Of a stretch of DNA of 64,000 nucleotides, positions 1-7,960 are shown piece by piece. A program made the position numbers and the translations under genes. The DNA lies in NCBI RefSeq assembly GCF_041080675.1, contig NZ_CP163521.1, forward strand, positions 186,001 to 250,000, given 5' to 3'. Below the pieces are notes generated by a model, which was not told the origin of the DNA, did no database searches, and was given only the letters and a program-made list of their open reading frames with translations. Position 1 is the stretch's first letter; each line of letters begins with the position of its first letter. Origin of the DNA: Streptomyces sp. cg36. GTDB taxonomy: Bacteria; Actinomycetota; Actinomycetes; Streptomycetales; Streptomycetaceae.

Positions 1-572
1 AGATGCCGCACCGGACGCGTCATCGCCGTATAGACCCGCGATTCGAGCTGCTCCCGACGGTCCGCGACCCGCCGGTACCCCCACGATTCGCACGCTGCCT
101 GGAGAGCGCCGTTGCCGAGCGTCGCGTCCACGCGCAGCGTCACGCGTTCCTCCGGGCGCCGCGACAGCCATACGTCGTGGAGCCGCGCCGCCACCCCCGT
201 GCCGCGCAGCGATTTGCGCAGGGCTATGTCGTCCAGGACGGCGGTCCGGTGGCCGTTCTCGTACGTGATGTAGTGCGGCACCGGCACGATCAGGTGGAAC
301 CACCAGTCGGTGTCCCGCGCGAGGGTGAAACCGTGGCAGTAACCGACGGGGTTGCCGTTTTCGTAGCCGATGGCCGCCGTCCAGCCCGGCTTGGCGGCGG
401 CGGTCGCCAAGCGTTCCTCGAAGGCCGTCTCCGACTCGGCCGCCCCGTCGTCGCCCGACACCTCGCGGTGTACCTGAAGCAGGCCGTGCATGACGGAGGG
501 CAGGTGTTCGGCGTCGGTCAGGCTGAACTCGACGGTCACGGATTCGCCGTCCTTTCGGTCGGTATCGCTCAC
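1..572 (-). CDS. GNAT-family N-acetyltransferase (3' end outside the window)
   Basis: The minus strand reads as an open frame of about 190 codons from a GTG at 572 (VSDTDRKDGESVTVEF) off the left edge with no stop. The centre has the GNAT pattern: a beta-strand segment AAIGYENGNPVGYCHG, then LDDIALRKSLRGTGVAARLHD, which resembles acetyl-CoA-binding motif A (V-x-x-x-R-x-x-G-x-G/A), then ALQAAYESWGYRRV, the usual N/Y-x-x-Y-x-x-x-G-F/Y of motif B. The enzyme should transfer an acetyl group from acetyl-CoA to an amine; the substrate cannot be read. A second GTG at about position 539 is a possible alternative start. It is transcribed away from its neighbour, with about 420 bp of gene-free DNA upstream. 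Confidence 0.75.
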   Translation of the reverse strand, partial: MSDTDRKDGESVTVEFSLTDAEHLPSVMHGLLQVHREVSGDDGAAESETAFEERLATAAAKPGWTAAIGYENGNPVGYCHGFTLARDTDWWFHLIVPVPHYITYENGHRTAVLDDIALRKSLRGTGVAARLHDVWLSRRPEERVTLRVDATLGNGALQAACESWGYRRVADRREQLESRVYTAMTRPVRH

Positions 573-993
573 GCGGGGGATTGCAGGTGTCACCGTCTCC
601 AGCAGAGCGGAGGCACCCGGTGGGAGAGACACACTAGACGAAAATCAGACCGAAACCGCTGTTCTTCAGCCACAGGTTCGGAAGACCTGCCGGAGGGCCC
701 GTGTGGGCCGCGCGGAAGGCCCGTGGAACAGGCCGAGAACCCGGTACGTCGAGGCGCTGGACAGCACGGTCAGGGTAGCGGCGAGCGTTCGCCGTCGCCA
801 TGCCTGGGCCCATGCCCGGGCCGGGCCCGTTCCGCGTAGCCGGCGGGAGCGTCCCGGGCTTCTGCCGAGGAGTTGGGCGACGGCACGTATCCCTTGTTCC
901 GACCGGACCAGGGCGCCTGGTCCGAGCGGCAACGCTGCCCCGGACTGGTGCCCGGGGCAGCTTCGGAACAGTTCGGAGTCCGGGACAGTGGTG
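573..993. other. Gene-free stretch
   Basis: The stretch lies between the start of the GNAT gene and the 3' end of the MBL hydrolase gene. Open frames on both strands have no recognisable protein features. It probably carries the GNAT promoter, but I see no clear -35/-10 pair. Confidence 0.4.
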
Positions 994-2094
994 TCAGGAA
1001 GCGGTCGGCGCGGTCGGCGCGGTCGGCGCGGTCGGCGCGGTCGTCGCGGCCGGAGTCCGCGGCGAGCCGTCCGCGCCGTCCGCGTGGTGCTGCCGGAAGG
1101 CCCACGTGGCCGCCCGCCCGGCCAGCGCGACGAGGTCGGGCTCCGAGGTGTCGCCCTCCAAGTGGCGGTACTCGGCGGCCGTGGCGATCATCAGCCGTTC
1201 CCCGAGCCCGAGGTGGTGGTGGAAGCCGCTGGTCACGAGCTCCTCGGCCGTGGCCTGCGCGCTGTTGCCCCGGGCGTGGCCGGAGTGGATGCGGTCCGCG
1301 AGTTCGCGCAGGTACTCCACGTACTCCCGCATCTCGGCCTGCCCGACGACGGGACCGTGCCCCGGGACGATGGTCTGCGGGTCCAGGCGGAGGATCGTCT
1401 CGCACGCCTCGACGACCTGGGCGAGGGTGCCCTGCCAGTGCACCGCGTGATCCCCGATGAAGACGACGTCGCCGGCGCACACCACGCCCTGTTCCGGGAG
1501 GTGGACGATGAGGTCGCCGACGGTGTGCGCGGGGCCCACTTCGATGAGGTGTACGGGGGTGTCCCCGATCCCGATCTCGTGGCGGCCGGTGAACGTGGCG
1601 GTCGGCGGGGCCAGTTCGACGCCCTCGTACTGGAAGGTGCCGAAGTGCTTGCGCATGTACCAGCCGAGGGGTTCGTCGGCGGGGACACCGTGGGTGAGGT
1701 GGTGCATCTGCTCGGGGGTGGGTTCCATGCACAGGTGGTCGAGCGACGCCTGGGTGCTGATGATCTCGGCACCCGGGAAGAGGGCGTTGCCGTAGCAATG
1801 GTCGCCGTTGGCATGGGTGTTGATGATGGTACGTATCCGGGCCCCGTCCGGAAGCACGTCGGAGGCCGCCGCCGTCAGGGCGCGCGTCATGCGGCCGTCA
1901 TAGGGCGTGTCGACGAGAGCCGCTTCCTCCCCGGAGGCGATGAGCACGCAGTTGGCGAAACCCCAGGTTCCCGGGGCCTGCGGAATCCAGCCGTGGATTC
2001 CGTCGGCGATGGGGACGAGCGAAGCGGGCAGGTTCATGGAGGGCTTCATGGATGACTTCAGGGACGGCTTCATGGGTGACTTCATGAACGGCAT
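994..2094 (-). CDS. MBL-fold metallo-hydrolase with a variant metal motif
   Basis: This is an MBL-fold hydrolase of about 366 aa. The metal motif reads THANGDH (H-x-N-x-D-H) where most family members have H-x-H-x-D-H. Downstream ligands are visible in GPAHTVGDLIVHLP, CAGDVVFIGDHAVHW and IVPGHGPVV. The middle His-to-Asn change recalls the substituted zinc sites of some beta-lactamase subclasses. The N-terminus repeats ATG-initiated codon blocks (MPFMKSPMKPSLKSSMKPSM), so the true start is uncertain and no strong ribosome site distinguishes them. The C-terminus is a low-complexity T-A-P repeat. Substrate unknown; lactone, beta-lactam or thioester hydrolysis are all possible. Confidence 0.8.
   Translation of the reverse strand: MPFMKSPMKPSLKSSMKPSMNLPASLVPIADGIHGWIPQAPGTWGFANCVLIASGEEAALVDTPYDGRMTRALTAAASDVLPDGARIRTIINTHANGDHCYGNALFPGAEIISTQASLDHLCMEPTPEQMHHLTHGVPADEPLGWYMRKHFGTFQYEGVELAPPTATFTGRHEIGIGDTPVHLIEVGPAHTVGDLIVHLPEQGVVCAGDVVFIGDHAVHWQGTLAQVVEACETILRLDPQTIVPGHGPVVGQAEMREYVEYLRELADRIHSGHARGNSAQATAEELVTSGFHHHLGLGERLMIATAAEYRHLEGDTSEPDLVALAGRAATWAFRQHHADGADGSPRTPAATTAPTAPTAPTAPTAS
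1001..1045 (+). repeat. 9-bp tandem repeat (gcggtcggc, about 5 units)
   Basis: Four perfect and one imperfect copy of gcggtcggc lie in tandem at the 3' end of the MBL-hydrolase gene. On the minus strand they encode the repeated A-P-T tripeptide tail. Slippage would change tail length by whole tripeptides and keep the frame. Confidence 0.85.
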
Positions 2095-2190
2095 TGTGGC
2101 CGAAGGAATTCGCACCCTGCTCTGTGGCGAACACCACAAAGTACGGCCTGAATTGACGCAGAGCCGGACGGCGGCGGCTCTGACGGTGTC

Positions 2191-3003
2191 TCATGCGGTG
2201 CTGTCGGAGCCTTCATCGGGATCGAAGAGGATGGTCATGTACCGCGCCCCGTGCGGCGTACTCATGTGGGCCACCCTCATGATGACGTGGCCGGGCCCCC
2301 GGAGGGCGTGCAGCATCGGACGGCGGTCGCCGTCCGGGTGGATCTTGGCGGCCTCGCTCTCCTGGTAGAGGCGGCTGATGCGCGGGCACGCCATGGCCCG
2401 CTGGTGGATCCGCCGCAGGACCGTGTCGTCGGGATGGGCGGCGAGCGAGGCCCGGAAGGAGGAGAGCAGGTGGGGGAGCCATGCCGTCTCCCAGTGGAGC
2501 AGGCAGCTCTCGCGGGCCTCTTCGTCGAAGAGCATCCACTGCAAGGTGTTCTCCGGCGGCTCCCCGCGCGGGAACAGGTCGGCGAACGCGCTGTTGTAGA
2601 GGCGCAGGTTGTAGCGGAAGTCGTTGATGTAGGCCATCTCGCGCTGCCCGTCCAGCACGCGCTGCCAGGAGGGCGGTACGTCGAGGTCGGCCTGGGGGTG
2701 CAGCGGCAGGGACGGCTCCGTGCCGAAGTATTCCAAATGGACGTAAATGTATTCGCTGTCCTTGAAATGGAGAACCCGCGCGAGATCCAGCAGGTAGGAC
2801 GCGGTCGGGCGAAGGGCGCCCGACTCCACCTTTTGGTAGGTGCCAATTCCCCGGTTGGTCAGCAGGTCGACATCCGTCTGGGCCAGGCCCTCCACCCGGG
2901 GGCCGCGGCGGCCCTCTTTCGGGCGCGGCGGCAATCCCACGTCCTCGCGGTCAAGCACTCGCCTGTGGGCCCTCATTATCTGCTGCGCGATCCCGTGCTC
3001 CAT
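2191..3003 (-). CDS. XRE-family regulator with MmyB-like ligand domain
   Basis: The product is about 270 aa and starts at an ATG (MEHGIAQQIMRAHRR) preceded by GGGGGGAG. Residues 10-75 form an XRE helix-turn-helix, including LAQTDVDLLTNRGIGTYQKVE and a following SYLLDLARVLHF. The rest matches the MmyB-like ligand-binding domain common in actinobacteria: DVPPSWQRVLDGQ, AYINDFRYNLRLYNSAFADLF, then NTLQWMLFDEEARE and ILFDPDEGS near the end. Such proteins often control a neighbouring oxidoreductase or hydrolase gene. Here the nearest gene is the MBL hydrolase, about 100 bp downstream on the same strand. A 40-bp element found twice upstream may be its binding site. Confidence 0.85.
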   Translation of the reverse strand: MEHGIAQQIMRAHRRVLDREDVGLPPRPKEGRRGPRVEGLAQTDVDLLTNRGIGTYQKVESGALRPTASYLLDLARVLHFKDSEYIYVHLEYFGTEPSLPLHPQADLDVPPSWQRVLDGQREMAYINDFRYNLRLYNSAFADLFPRGEPPENTLQWMLFDEEARESCLLHWETAWLPHLLSSFRASLAAHPDDTVLRRIHQRAMACPRISRLYQESEAAKIHPDGDRRPMLHALRGPGHVIMRVAHMSTPHGARYMTILFDPDEGSDSTA

Positions 3004-3042
3004 GTGTTCTCCCCCCGTGCAGAACAGAAGCGTTGACCATTG

Positions 3043-3082
3043 AATAGCAGGTGGCAGATTACCGGTACTTGACTTCCCGTTG
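3043..3082 (-). promoter_or_regulatory. 40-bp element, copy 1 (upstream of the MmyB-type gene)
   Basis: This 40-bp sequence, with core gattaccgg and end cttcccgttg, matches positions 3330-3369 at about 30 of 40 bases with no gaps. It begins about 40 bp upstream of the regulator's start codon, where a promoter or operator is expected. On the minus strand an AT-rich TATTCAAT lies about 45 bp before the start codon. Binding by the regulator is inferred. Confidence 0.5.
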
Positions 3083-3233
3083 GTGGCGGGGTGCCGGTCG
3101 GCGAGGGGGCGGGCCGTCGTCGGGAGGCGCGGTCGAGCATGTCGATGCTGGAGCAAAGGGTCGGGGGCGGCGCGCTGCGGGACTCCGCGGTGCCGACGCG
3201 CGTGCAGCCGAGGACCGGGGCGGGTGGCACTCA

Positions 3234-3273
3234 CTTCGCGCACGTATGGCTCGCTTCGCGTACGTACGGCTCG
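3234..3273 (+). repeat. Two 20-bp direct repeats
   Basis: The units 3234-3253 and 3254-3273 (cttcgcgYacgtaYggctcg) differ at two positions. They lie between the two copies of the 40-bp regulatory element, in DNA without a convincing gene. Confidence 0.7.
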
Positions 3274-3329
3274 CGCATCCCGCGGGACGCGCCGCTCAAC
3301 CCCCAGGGGCGCCAAGTGTTTGAAGGTTA

Positions 3330-3369
3330 AATATAAGGTAGTGGATTACCGGAGATTCTCTTCCCGTTG
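3330..3369 (-). promoter_or_regulatory. 40-bp element, copy 2
   Basis: This is the second copy of the element at 3043-3082. It shares gattaccgg and the closing cttcccgttg and has an AT-rich minus-strand box (TTATATTTAA) at the same relative place. No convincing gene follows within 250 bp in either direction. It may be a second promoter giving a long leader to the MmyB-type gene, or control a small transcript. Confidence 0.45.
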
Positions 3370-4177
3370 TTGCCCGCCCCGCCTTGCGCGAAGATGAAGC
3401 GCTGTCTGGATGCCGCGACGCGTATCCGGATGAACGGGGGCAAGTGGACGTGGAGAACGGCATGTTGAAGGACCCTGCTGGGCGTACGTCCGAGAGGACG
3501 GGCGGCGCTCGCCCGGCGTACGCCCCGGCGTACGCCCTCAACATCGGTTTCCTGACGTACCGGTGACTGTTCCGGACCCCCGCGCCCCCTGGTGGCCGAA
3601 GGTATGCCGTTTCCGGCTGTGCCGGATTCGCCTCGCCCGTGGTGTGGTCCTCCGCGTGAGGAGTGGTCCCGGCGAACCGCGTCGCCCCGAGGGACGGTCC
3701 GGCAGGCTCATCCACGGAGACCACGGGCCGGTCACCGCACCTCGCGCGGTGACCGCGCTGCGGACGGCCCGCCCCAGGGCCACCAGCAGCCCATCCCCTG
3801 CACGGCGAGAGCGTTCACATCCGGCCACCGCAGCACCGCTGAGGTCGTGATGTGACCCCGAAGCCCCCAGTCGGCAGGCTTCCCCTCCGACTGGGTCCGC
3901 CGAGACGCAGCGGCGTTTCTCCCAACGCCCTGCTCTGCCCGTCATGCGGGACGGGCACCTCGGCCCAGCCGGAGGGGGCGCGCGCATCCCCTGCGCCCGC
4001 CCCCTCCCAGGCTTGCCGCACCGAACTGCTGCTGGCCCGGCCGCGGCCGGTGCTCAGCCACCACCCGGCCACCCACCCCCGTACCCTCCCCACCCCCGTA
4101 CCCTCCCCACCCTCAGCCACTTGACCGCCATCTCCTCCACCCCCCACCGTCCCACCGTCCGTCAGGGAGCCCCGGCC
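3370..4177. other. Gene-free stretch with a 17-bp tandem repeat
   Basis: About 800 bp without a gene I can support; short open frames on both strands have no recognisable features. Two perfect 17-bp copies (cacccccgtaccctccc) lie at 4074-4090 and 4091-4107, about 70 bp before the ATP-grasp gene. Confidence 0.4.
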
Positions 4178-5446
4178 GTGTCCCTCGCCTCCGCCGATGC
4201 CTCGCGGTCGGCCGCCCGAAGACTGTCGCCCGTCGGCCTGGTGGCGCTCGTCGCCCCGTACGGTGACGACGGCCACCATGCCCAACGGTACGCCCAGTCG
4301 GGGTGGGAGAGCATCGCCGTGACACTCCCCGACACCGCACTCCCGCCCGCCCACCGTGGTGTCGGCCCGCCGGTCGGCTGCCGGTGCGTTCTCGTACACC
4401 ACGGTGTGCGCCGTACCGCGAAGAAGCTGCGGGCGCGCGGGGTCCACGCGGTCGTCGCGGCCGGCGGCCTCGGTGTCGATCTGGCGGACCGGCTGGCGCG
4501 CGCTCTGGAGCTCCCCGGCGGCGAGCCCGCGACCTCCGCGTTGCGCACCGACCGTGCCGTCCAGGCGGCGGCGCTCGCCGACATGGGTCTCGCGGCGCCG
4601 CGCGGCCTGCGTACGAGCAGCCTCGCGGCGGCGCTGAGCTGGGCGAAGGACGCCGACTTGCCCGCGTACGTGGTCACCGCCGCGGACAGCGCGACCCCCC
4701 TGCCGGGGGCGGTGTGCACCAGCGCCGCCGAGATCCGCGCCGCGTGGGGGCCGCAGCGCCACGCCGCCGTCCACCACAGCGGCACCGAAGCCCTTGTCAT
4801 CCAGGAACGCGTACCTGGCCAGCAGTTCGTCGTCCACACGGTCACCCACCCCGCAACCGGCGCACACACCATCAGCGCGATCTGGGCCGAGCTGCGTACG
4901 CGCGACGGGGTGCACGGCCGCTCCGATCTGCTGGAACACGACAGTGTCCTGGGCCGGGCCCTGACGGTGTACGTGCGGCGCGTGCTGGACGTACTCGGTG
5001 TCGCGGGCGGCGCGGCGCGCTGCCGCATCGCGTTCCCGTACGAGCGCGGTCCCGTCCTGCTGTCGGCACGGACCTACGCCCGTACGTCACCGGCCGAGGC
5101 GCTGTGCGAACGGGAGGCAGCGGGAACCGACCACGTCCAGGCGGCAGTTCACGCCACCGTCGCGGGCCGCGTCCCGCCGCCGCCCGGACAGCGCCGCCAC
5201 GTGGCCCGCGTCTCGCTGATCGCCCCGTACGACGGCGTCGTCGACGGCCGGTCGCTGCACACGGTGACCACCCTGCCCACGGTCACGGCAGGCACCGGCC
5301 TGCCCACCGGGGGAACGCCGGTGCTACGCACGGTCGACCGGGCGACCCGCCCCGGCGAACTCGTCCTGGCCGCGTCTTCCCGCCAGGCGATCGAGGAGGA
5401 CTACTGGATGATCCGGGAGATGGAGCGGGGCGGGCTCTACCGATAG
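4178..5446 (+). CDS. ATP-grasp domain protein
   Basis: The product is 422 aa. The GTG at 4178 is chosen because GGGAG lies 8 nt upstream; the open frame continues further 5' without support. The N-terminus (PVGLVALVAPYGDDGHHAQRY) looks like the nucleotide-fold pre-ATP-grasp region. LRTDRAVQAAALADMGLAAP followed by LPAYVVTAADS resembles the ATP-grasp small domain, and EALVIQERVPGQQFVVHTV resembles the strand carrying conserved acidic and adenine-contacting residues. Family members ligate a carboxylate to an amine or thiol using ATP; some work in peptide natural products. The substrate cannot be predicted. A hairpin terminator follows. Confidence 0.7.
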   Translation: MSLASADASRSAARRLSPVGLVALVAPYGDDGHHAQRYAQSGWESIAVTLPDTALPPAHRGVGPPVGCRCVLVHHGVRRTAKKLRARGVHAVVAAGGLGVDLADRLARALELPGGEPATSALRTDRAVQAAALADMGLAAPRGLRTSSLAAALSWAKDADLPAYVVTAADSATPLPGAVCTSAAEIRAAWGPQRHAAVHHSGTEALVIQERVPGQQFVVHTVTHPATGAHTISAIWAELRTRDGVHGRSDLLEHDSVLGRALTVYVRRVLDVLGVAGGAARCRIAFPYERGPVLLSARTYARTSPAEALCEREAAGTDHVQAAVHATVAGRVPPPPGQRRHVARVSLIAPYDGVVDGRSLHTVTTLPTVTAGTGLPTGGTPVLRTVDRATRPGELVLAASSRQAIEEDYWMIREMERGGLYR

Positions 5447-5509
5447 CCACCGAGACACCCGACCGGGCTCATCGCCTGGTGCCAGAGCACCCCGCGTCAC
5501 CTGACAGAC

Positions 5510-5556
5510 AGCCCCGCTCCGGGCCCACCCGCGTCGCGGGCGGCCCGGAGCGGGCT
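5510..5556. terminator. Rho-independent-type hairpin between convergent genes
   Basis: The left arm agccccgctccgggc pairs with the right arm gcccggagcgggct around an 18-nt loop. It lies between the 3' ends of the ATP-grasp gene (plus) and the RIP gene (minus), so it can serve both. Confidence 0.75.
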
Positions 5557-5572
5557 CACCGGCCGGGCCGGG

Positions 5573-6448
5573 TCAGTGCTTGGTCGACAGGACCATGACC
5601 AGGACGTTGCGGATGTCCCGGATGTTGCGGAACGTACGGGTGCCCACCCTCCGCGGCGCCGGCTGCTCGCCCCGGAGTATCTGGCGGGTGAAGCCCGTCA
5701 GTGCGCTCCAGTCGTTCTCCAGCTCGATGTTGTCGGCGGACTGGCTGCCGCGGTCGCCGCCGTCCGGCATCGCGTTGAGGATGCTCTCGTACACCGGCCG
5801 GAAACGAGCCGCCTCGGACGTCGCGGTCACCATGGTGAGTGCGGCCGTGGCCACCCTCTGGTTGTTGGCCGTGCCCGACCTGTTCGCGAAGTCGTAGAGG
5901 TCGTTCAACTGGGAGAAGAGCGTGGAACGTTCGAAGGTGATGTGAGCGCGGTCGACGGACGAGTTGGCTTCGAGGTGCCCGCGCTCCTGGCCGTACCGGC
6001 CGTTGAACGGCAGGACGCGCGAGGAGCGGCCCATCTGGCGGCCGAGGTCGAAGTCGTTGAACTGCACCACGTCCCCGCCCGCGACCGAGAACCCGCGCAG
6101 GTAGAGGTTGTCGGCCGTGTAGTGGAGGAAAACGAAGCGGCTCCCCGAGAGCTGCACGCGCAGCGACACGATGTCGGGGCTCGTGCTGGTCTCCAGCAGC
6201 GTGGGGTCGGCTTCGAGGTGGTGGCCGACCGCTGTGCGCAGTCCGGCGATGACCCGGCCGTAGGTGGTGCGGACCGCGGCGTCGTCGGTCTGGGTGAGGT
6301 CCCAGGTGTACGGTGCGTCGATCGCCTGGGACCCCACCGCGGCGGCCGTCGTCGCCGCGGTGGCGTGTACGTCGGCGGCCTGCGCGGCGGGTGCCACGCC
6401 GGTGAGCAGGGCGGCGGTGAGCAGGAGAGCGGGTATTTCCTTGCGCAT
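5573..6448 (-). CDS. Secreted ribosome-inactivating protein (rRNA N-glycosidase)
   Basis: The product is 291 aa. The start (MRKEIPALLL) has AAGGA just upstream, and a signal peptide probably ends near APAAQA (residue 24). The RIP active site is complete. TADNLYLRGF gives Tyr116 (ricin A Tyr80), FNGRYGQE gives Tyr152 (ricin Tyr123), SEAARF gives Glu212 and Arg215 (ricin Glu177/Arg180), and ENDWSAL gives Trp247 (ricin Trp211). These proteins remove one adenine from the sarcin-ricin loop of large-subunit rRNA and stop translation. There is no lectin B chain, so it is a type-1-like RIP needing its own entry route. Two other secreted-protein genes and a large SARP lie upstream on the same strand. 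Catalytic equivalence is by motif; toxicity is inferred. Confidence 0.9.
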   Translation of the reverse strand: MRKEIPALLLTAALLTGVAPAAQAADVHATAATTAAAVGSQAIDAPYTWDLTQTDDAAVRTTYGRVIAGLRTAVGHHLEADPTLLETSTSPDIVSLRVQLSGSRFVFLHYTADNLYLRGFSVAGGDVVQFNDFDLGRQMGRSSRVLPFNGRYGQERGHLEANSSVDRAHITFERSTLFSQLNDLYDFANRSGTANNQRVATAALTMVTATSEAARFRPVYESILNAMPDGGDRGSQSADNIELENDWSALTGFTRQILRGEQPAPRRVGTRTFRNIRDIRNVLVMVLSTKH

Positions 6449-6504
6449 GGTGTTCCTTACGAGAGGGAGGGCGTCGAAGGGGCCGCCCTGTGGCGGCCGG
6501 CCGG

Positions 6505-7419
6505 TCAGGCCGTGCGGATACGGAAGGTGACCTGCGCGTTCTTGCCGCCGCCGCCGGTCTGGTCGCACGCGAACCCGGTGGGCACGTTGCAGCTGTAGCT
6601 GTTGCCGCCGGAGAACGGGTTGTTCCAGCTGATCGAGACGATGCCGCCTTCCGACATCATGTAGGAGGCCCGTCCCTCGGTGCCGGTCATGAAGCCGTCG
6701 GACTCGCTCTTCCAGGAGCCGCTGGCGCCGGGGTTGATGAGCGAGGCCGGCAGGGAGTTGTCGCTCCAGATGCCGTGCGACAGGCTCGCCCCGGTCCGCA
6801 CGAGCGCACGGCCGGAGTCGTTCAGCACGTTGACCGCGGTGCTGCGCACGGGGGTGACGGCAGCGACGACGGATCCCGTGGCGGATGCCTTCAGGGTCGC
6901 GGGGCCGCCGGTGAGTGTGATGCGGACGGTGGCGTTGTTGCCGCTGCCGCCGCTGATCGTGCACTGGTAGCCGGACGGTGCGTCGCACCAGTAGCCGTTG
7001 CTGCCGGAGTACGGGTTGTTCCAGTGCATCCGCACCTCGTCCGAGGTGCCCGCGATCCGGTAGTTGGTGTATCCCTCGGTGCCGGTGAGCATTCCGCAGG
7101 AGTGGCTGCCCCAGGAGGGGCTGGTGCGCTTGGCCACGTAGTCGGGCGGGAGGTTGTCGTCGTCCCAGCAGCCGTGGGAGAGGCTGGAGTAGGTGCGGAT
7201 CAGCTGCTGGTTGGTGCTGTTGCTGAAGGCCACGCCCACGCTGCGGGCGGAGGACGCGCTGACGCCGGCGGAGGAGACCGAGGAGGCGGCGGGGGCGGCG
7301 GGGGCGGCCTGCGCGGCCGGGGCCAGGCCCACACCGGCACCGGCGAGAGCGGTCACGGCCAGGGCCAGGGTCCGCCGGCGGGCGGGACGGCGGGCGGGAC
7401 GAGCGGAGCGTACGAACAT
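6505..7419 (-). CDS. Secreted protein with two aegerolysin/ET79-like domains
   Basis: The product is 304 aa with a typical actinobacterial secretion signal: Arg-rich start, hydrophobic ALAVTALAGAGVGLA, cleavage near AQA. Two homologous domains follow, about residues 65-165 and 190-304. Each has the order N-x-T/S, LSHG-x-W, MTGTEG, WNNP-F/Y-SG-x-N and GG-x-G-x-NA-x-V. This is the pattern of bacterial 'crystal protein ET79' and aegerolysin-like beta-sandwich proteins, known as membrane-lipid-binding cytolysins or as one half of binary insecticidal toxins. Domain 1 has extra cysteines (HGCWDDD, HSCGML). Family members usually have one domain; two in tandem is unusual. Membrane binding is inferred from the family. 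Confidence 0.7.
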   Translation of the reverse strand: MFVRSARPARRPARRRTLALAVTALAGAGVGLAPAAQAAPAAPAASSVSSAGVSASSARSVGVAFSNSTNQQLIRTYSSLSHGCWDDDNLPPDYVAKRTSPSWGSHSCGMLTGTEGYTNYRIAGTSDEVRMHWNNPYSGSNGYWCDAPSGYQCTISGGSGNNATVRITLTGGPATLKASATGSVVAAVTPVRSTAVNVLNDSGRALVRTGASLSHGIWSDNSLPASLINPGASGSWKSESDGFMTGTEGRASYMMSEGGIVSISWNNPFSGGNSYSCNVPTGFACDQTGGGGKNAQVTFRIRTA

Positions 7420-7560
7420 GTCGAAATGCCTTCCGAGGAGGGGGGTTGGGGGCGCCGCAGTCGGGCGGGGCGCCGACCGGGGCCGACGTGCCGCGCTGAC
7501 GGGCGGCCGTCGGCCCGGCCGGGCGCCCGGCCCGGTCCGGGGGTCAGTTCACGCCCGGGG

Positions 7561-7791
7561 TCAGTTCACGTAGTACAGGTCGAACTCGTCGCGCCCGTTG
7601 TCCACGCACTCGTAGCGGCTGAACAGCCCCATGCCGACACTGAGCGAACCCGCCGCGCGGCACGAGTCGTACGTCTTGTAGTGCCCGCCGAAGTAGCGGT
7701 AGTCGGCCGCCTGCGCCGACTGGGCGGCGGCGCCGCCGAGCAGGAGGGCCGCGAGGAGCAGGGATCCGGTAGCGGTCGTTCGCATGCGCAT
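7561..7791 (-). CDS. Small secreted protein, function unknown
   Basis: The product is 76 aa and starts at MRMRTTATG. A signal peptide with hydrophobic core LLLAALLLGGAAA and AQA-type cleavage leaves a mature peptide of about 48 aa (DYRYFGGHYKTYDSC and onward). It has two cysteines (DSCRAAG, RYECVDNG) that could form one disulfide, and it is rich in Tyr and Asp. No family is recognised. It lies just upstream of the aegerolysin-like gene on the same strand and may be the third secreted member of that cassette. GGTGG about 10 nt before the start is a weak ribosome site. Confidence 0.65.
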   Translation of the reverse strand: MRMRTTATGSLLLAALLLGGAAAQSAQAADYRYFGGHYKTYDSCRAAGSLSVGMGLFSRYECVDNGRDEFDLYYVN

Positions 7792-7960
7792 GAGCCAGGT
7801 CCACCGTTCGGTGTGTGCCGCGTGTCGGTGTGTGCCGGGTGCGGCGGTGTCTGTCAGGGACGTGATGAGCCTTTCGGTGCCCTCCGACGTTTCACCGACG
7901 TACCGCTGACGCTTCTCTGACGCCCGCCGATTCCCCTCCCCCACATTCGATTTCCACCCC

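Noticed and set aside
490..2055. Long plus-strand open frame opposite the MBL hydrolase
   Set aside because: It is the GC-biased shadow of the minus-strand gene; its translation has no domain and the minus strand has clear MBL motifs.
3004..3315. N-terminal extension of the MmyB-type regulator upstream of 3003
   Set aside because: The added residues are Arg/Pro-rich noise, while the ATG at 3003 has a strong ribosome site and the family-typical N-terminus.
3384..3566. A 60-codon plus-strand frame
   Set aside because: No ribosome site, no recognisable features, and it overlaps the second 40-bp regulatory element's flank.
7561..7944. Longer version of the small secreted protein
   Set aside because: The signal peptide begins at MRMRTT (7791); the upstream residues are charged and lack a ribosome site.
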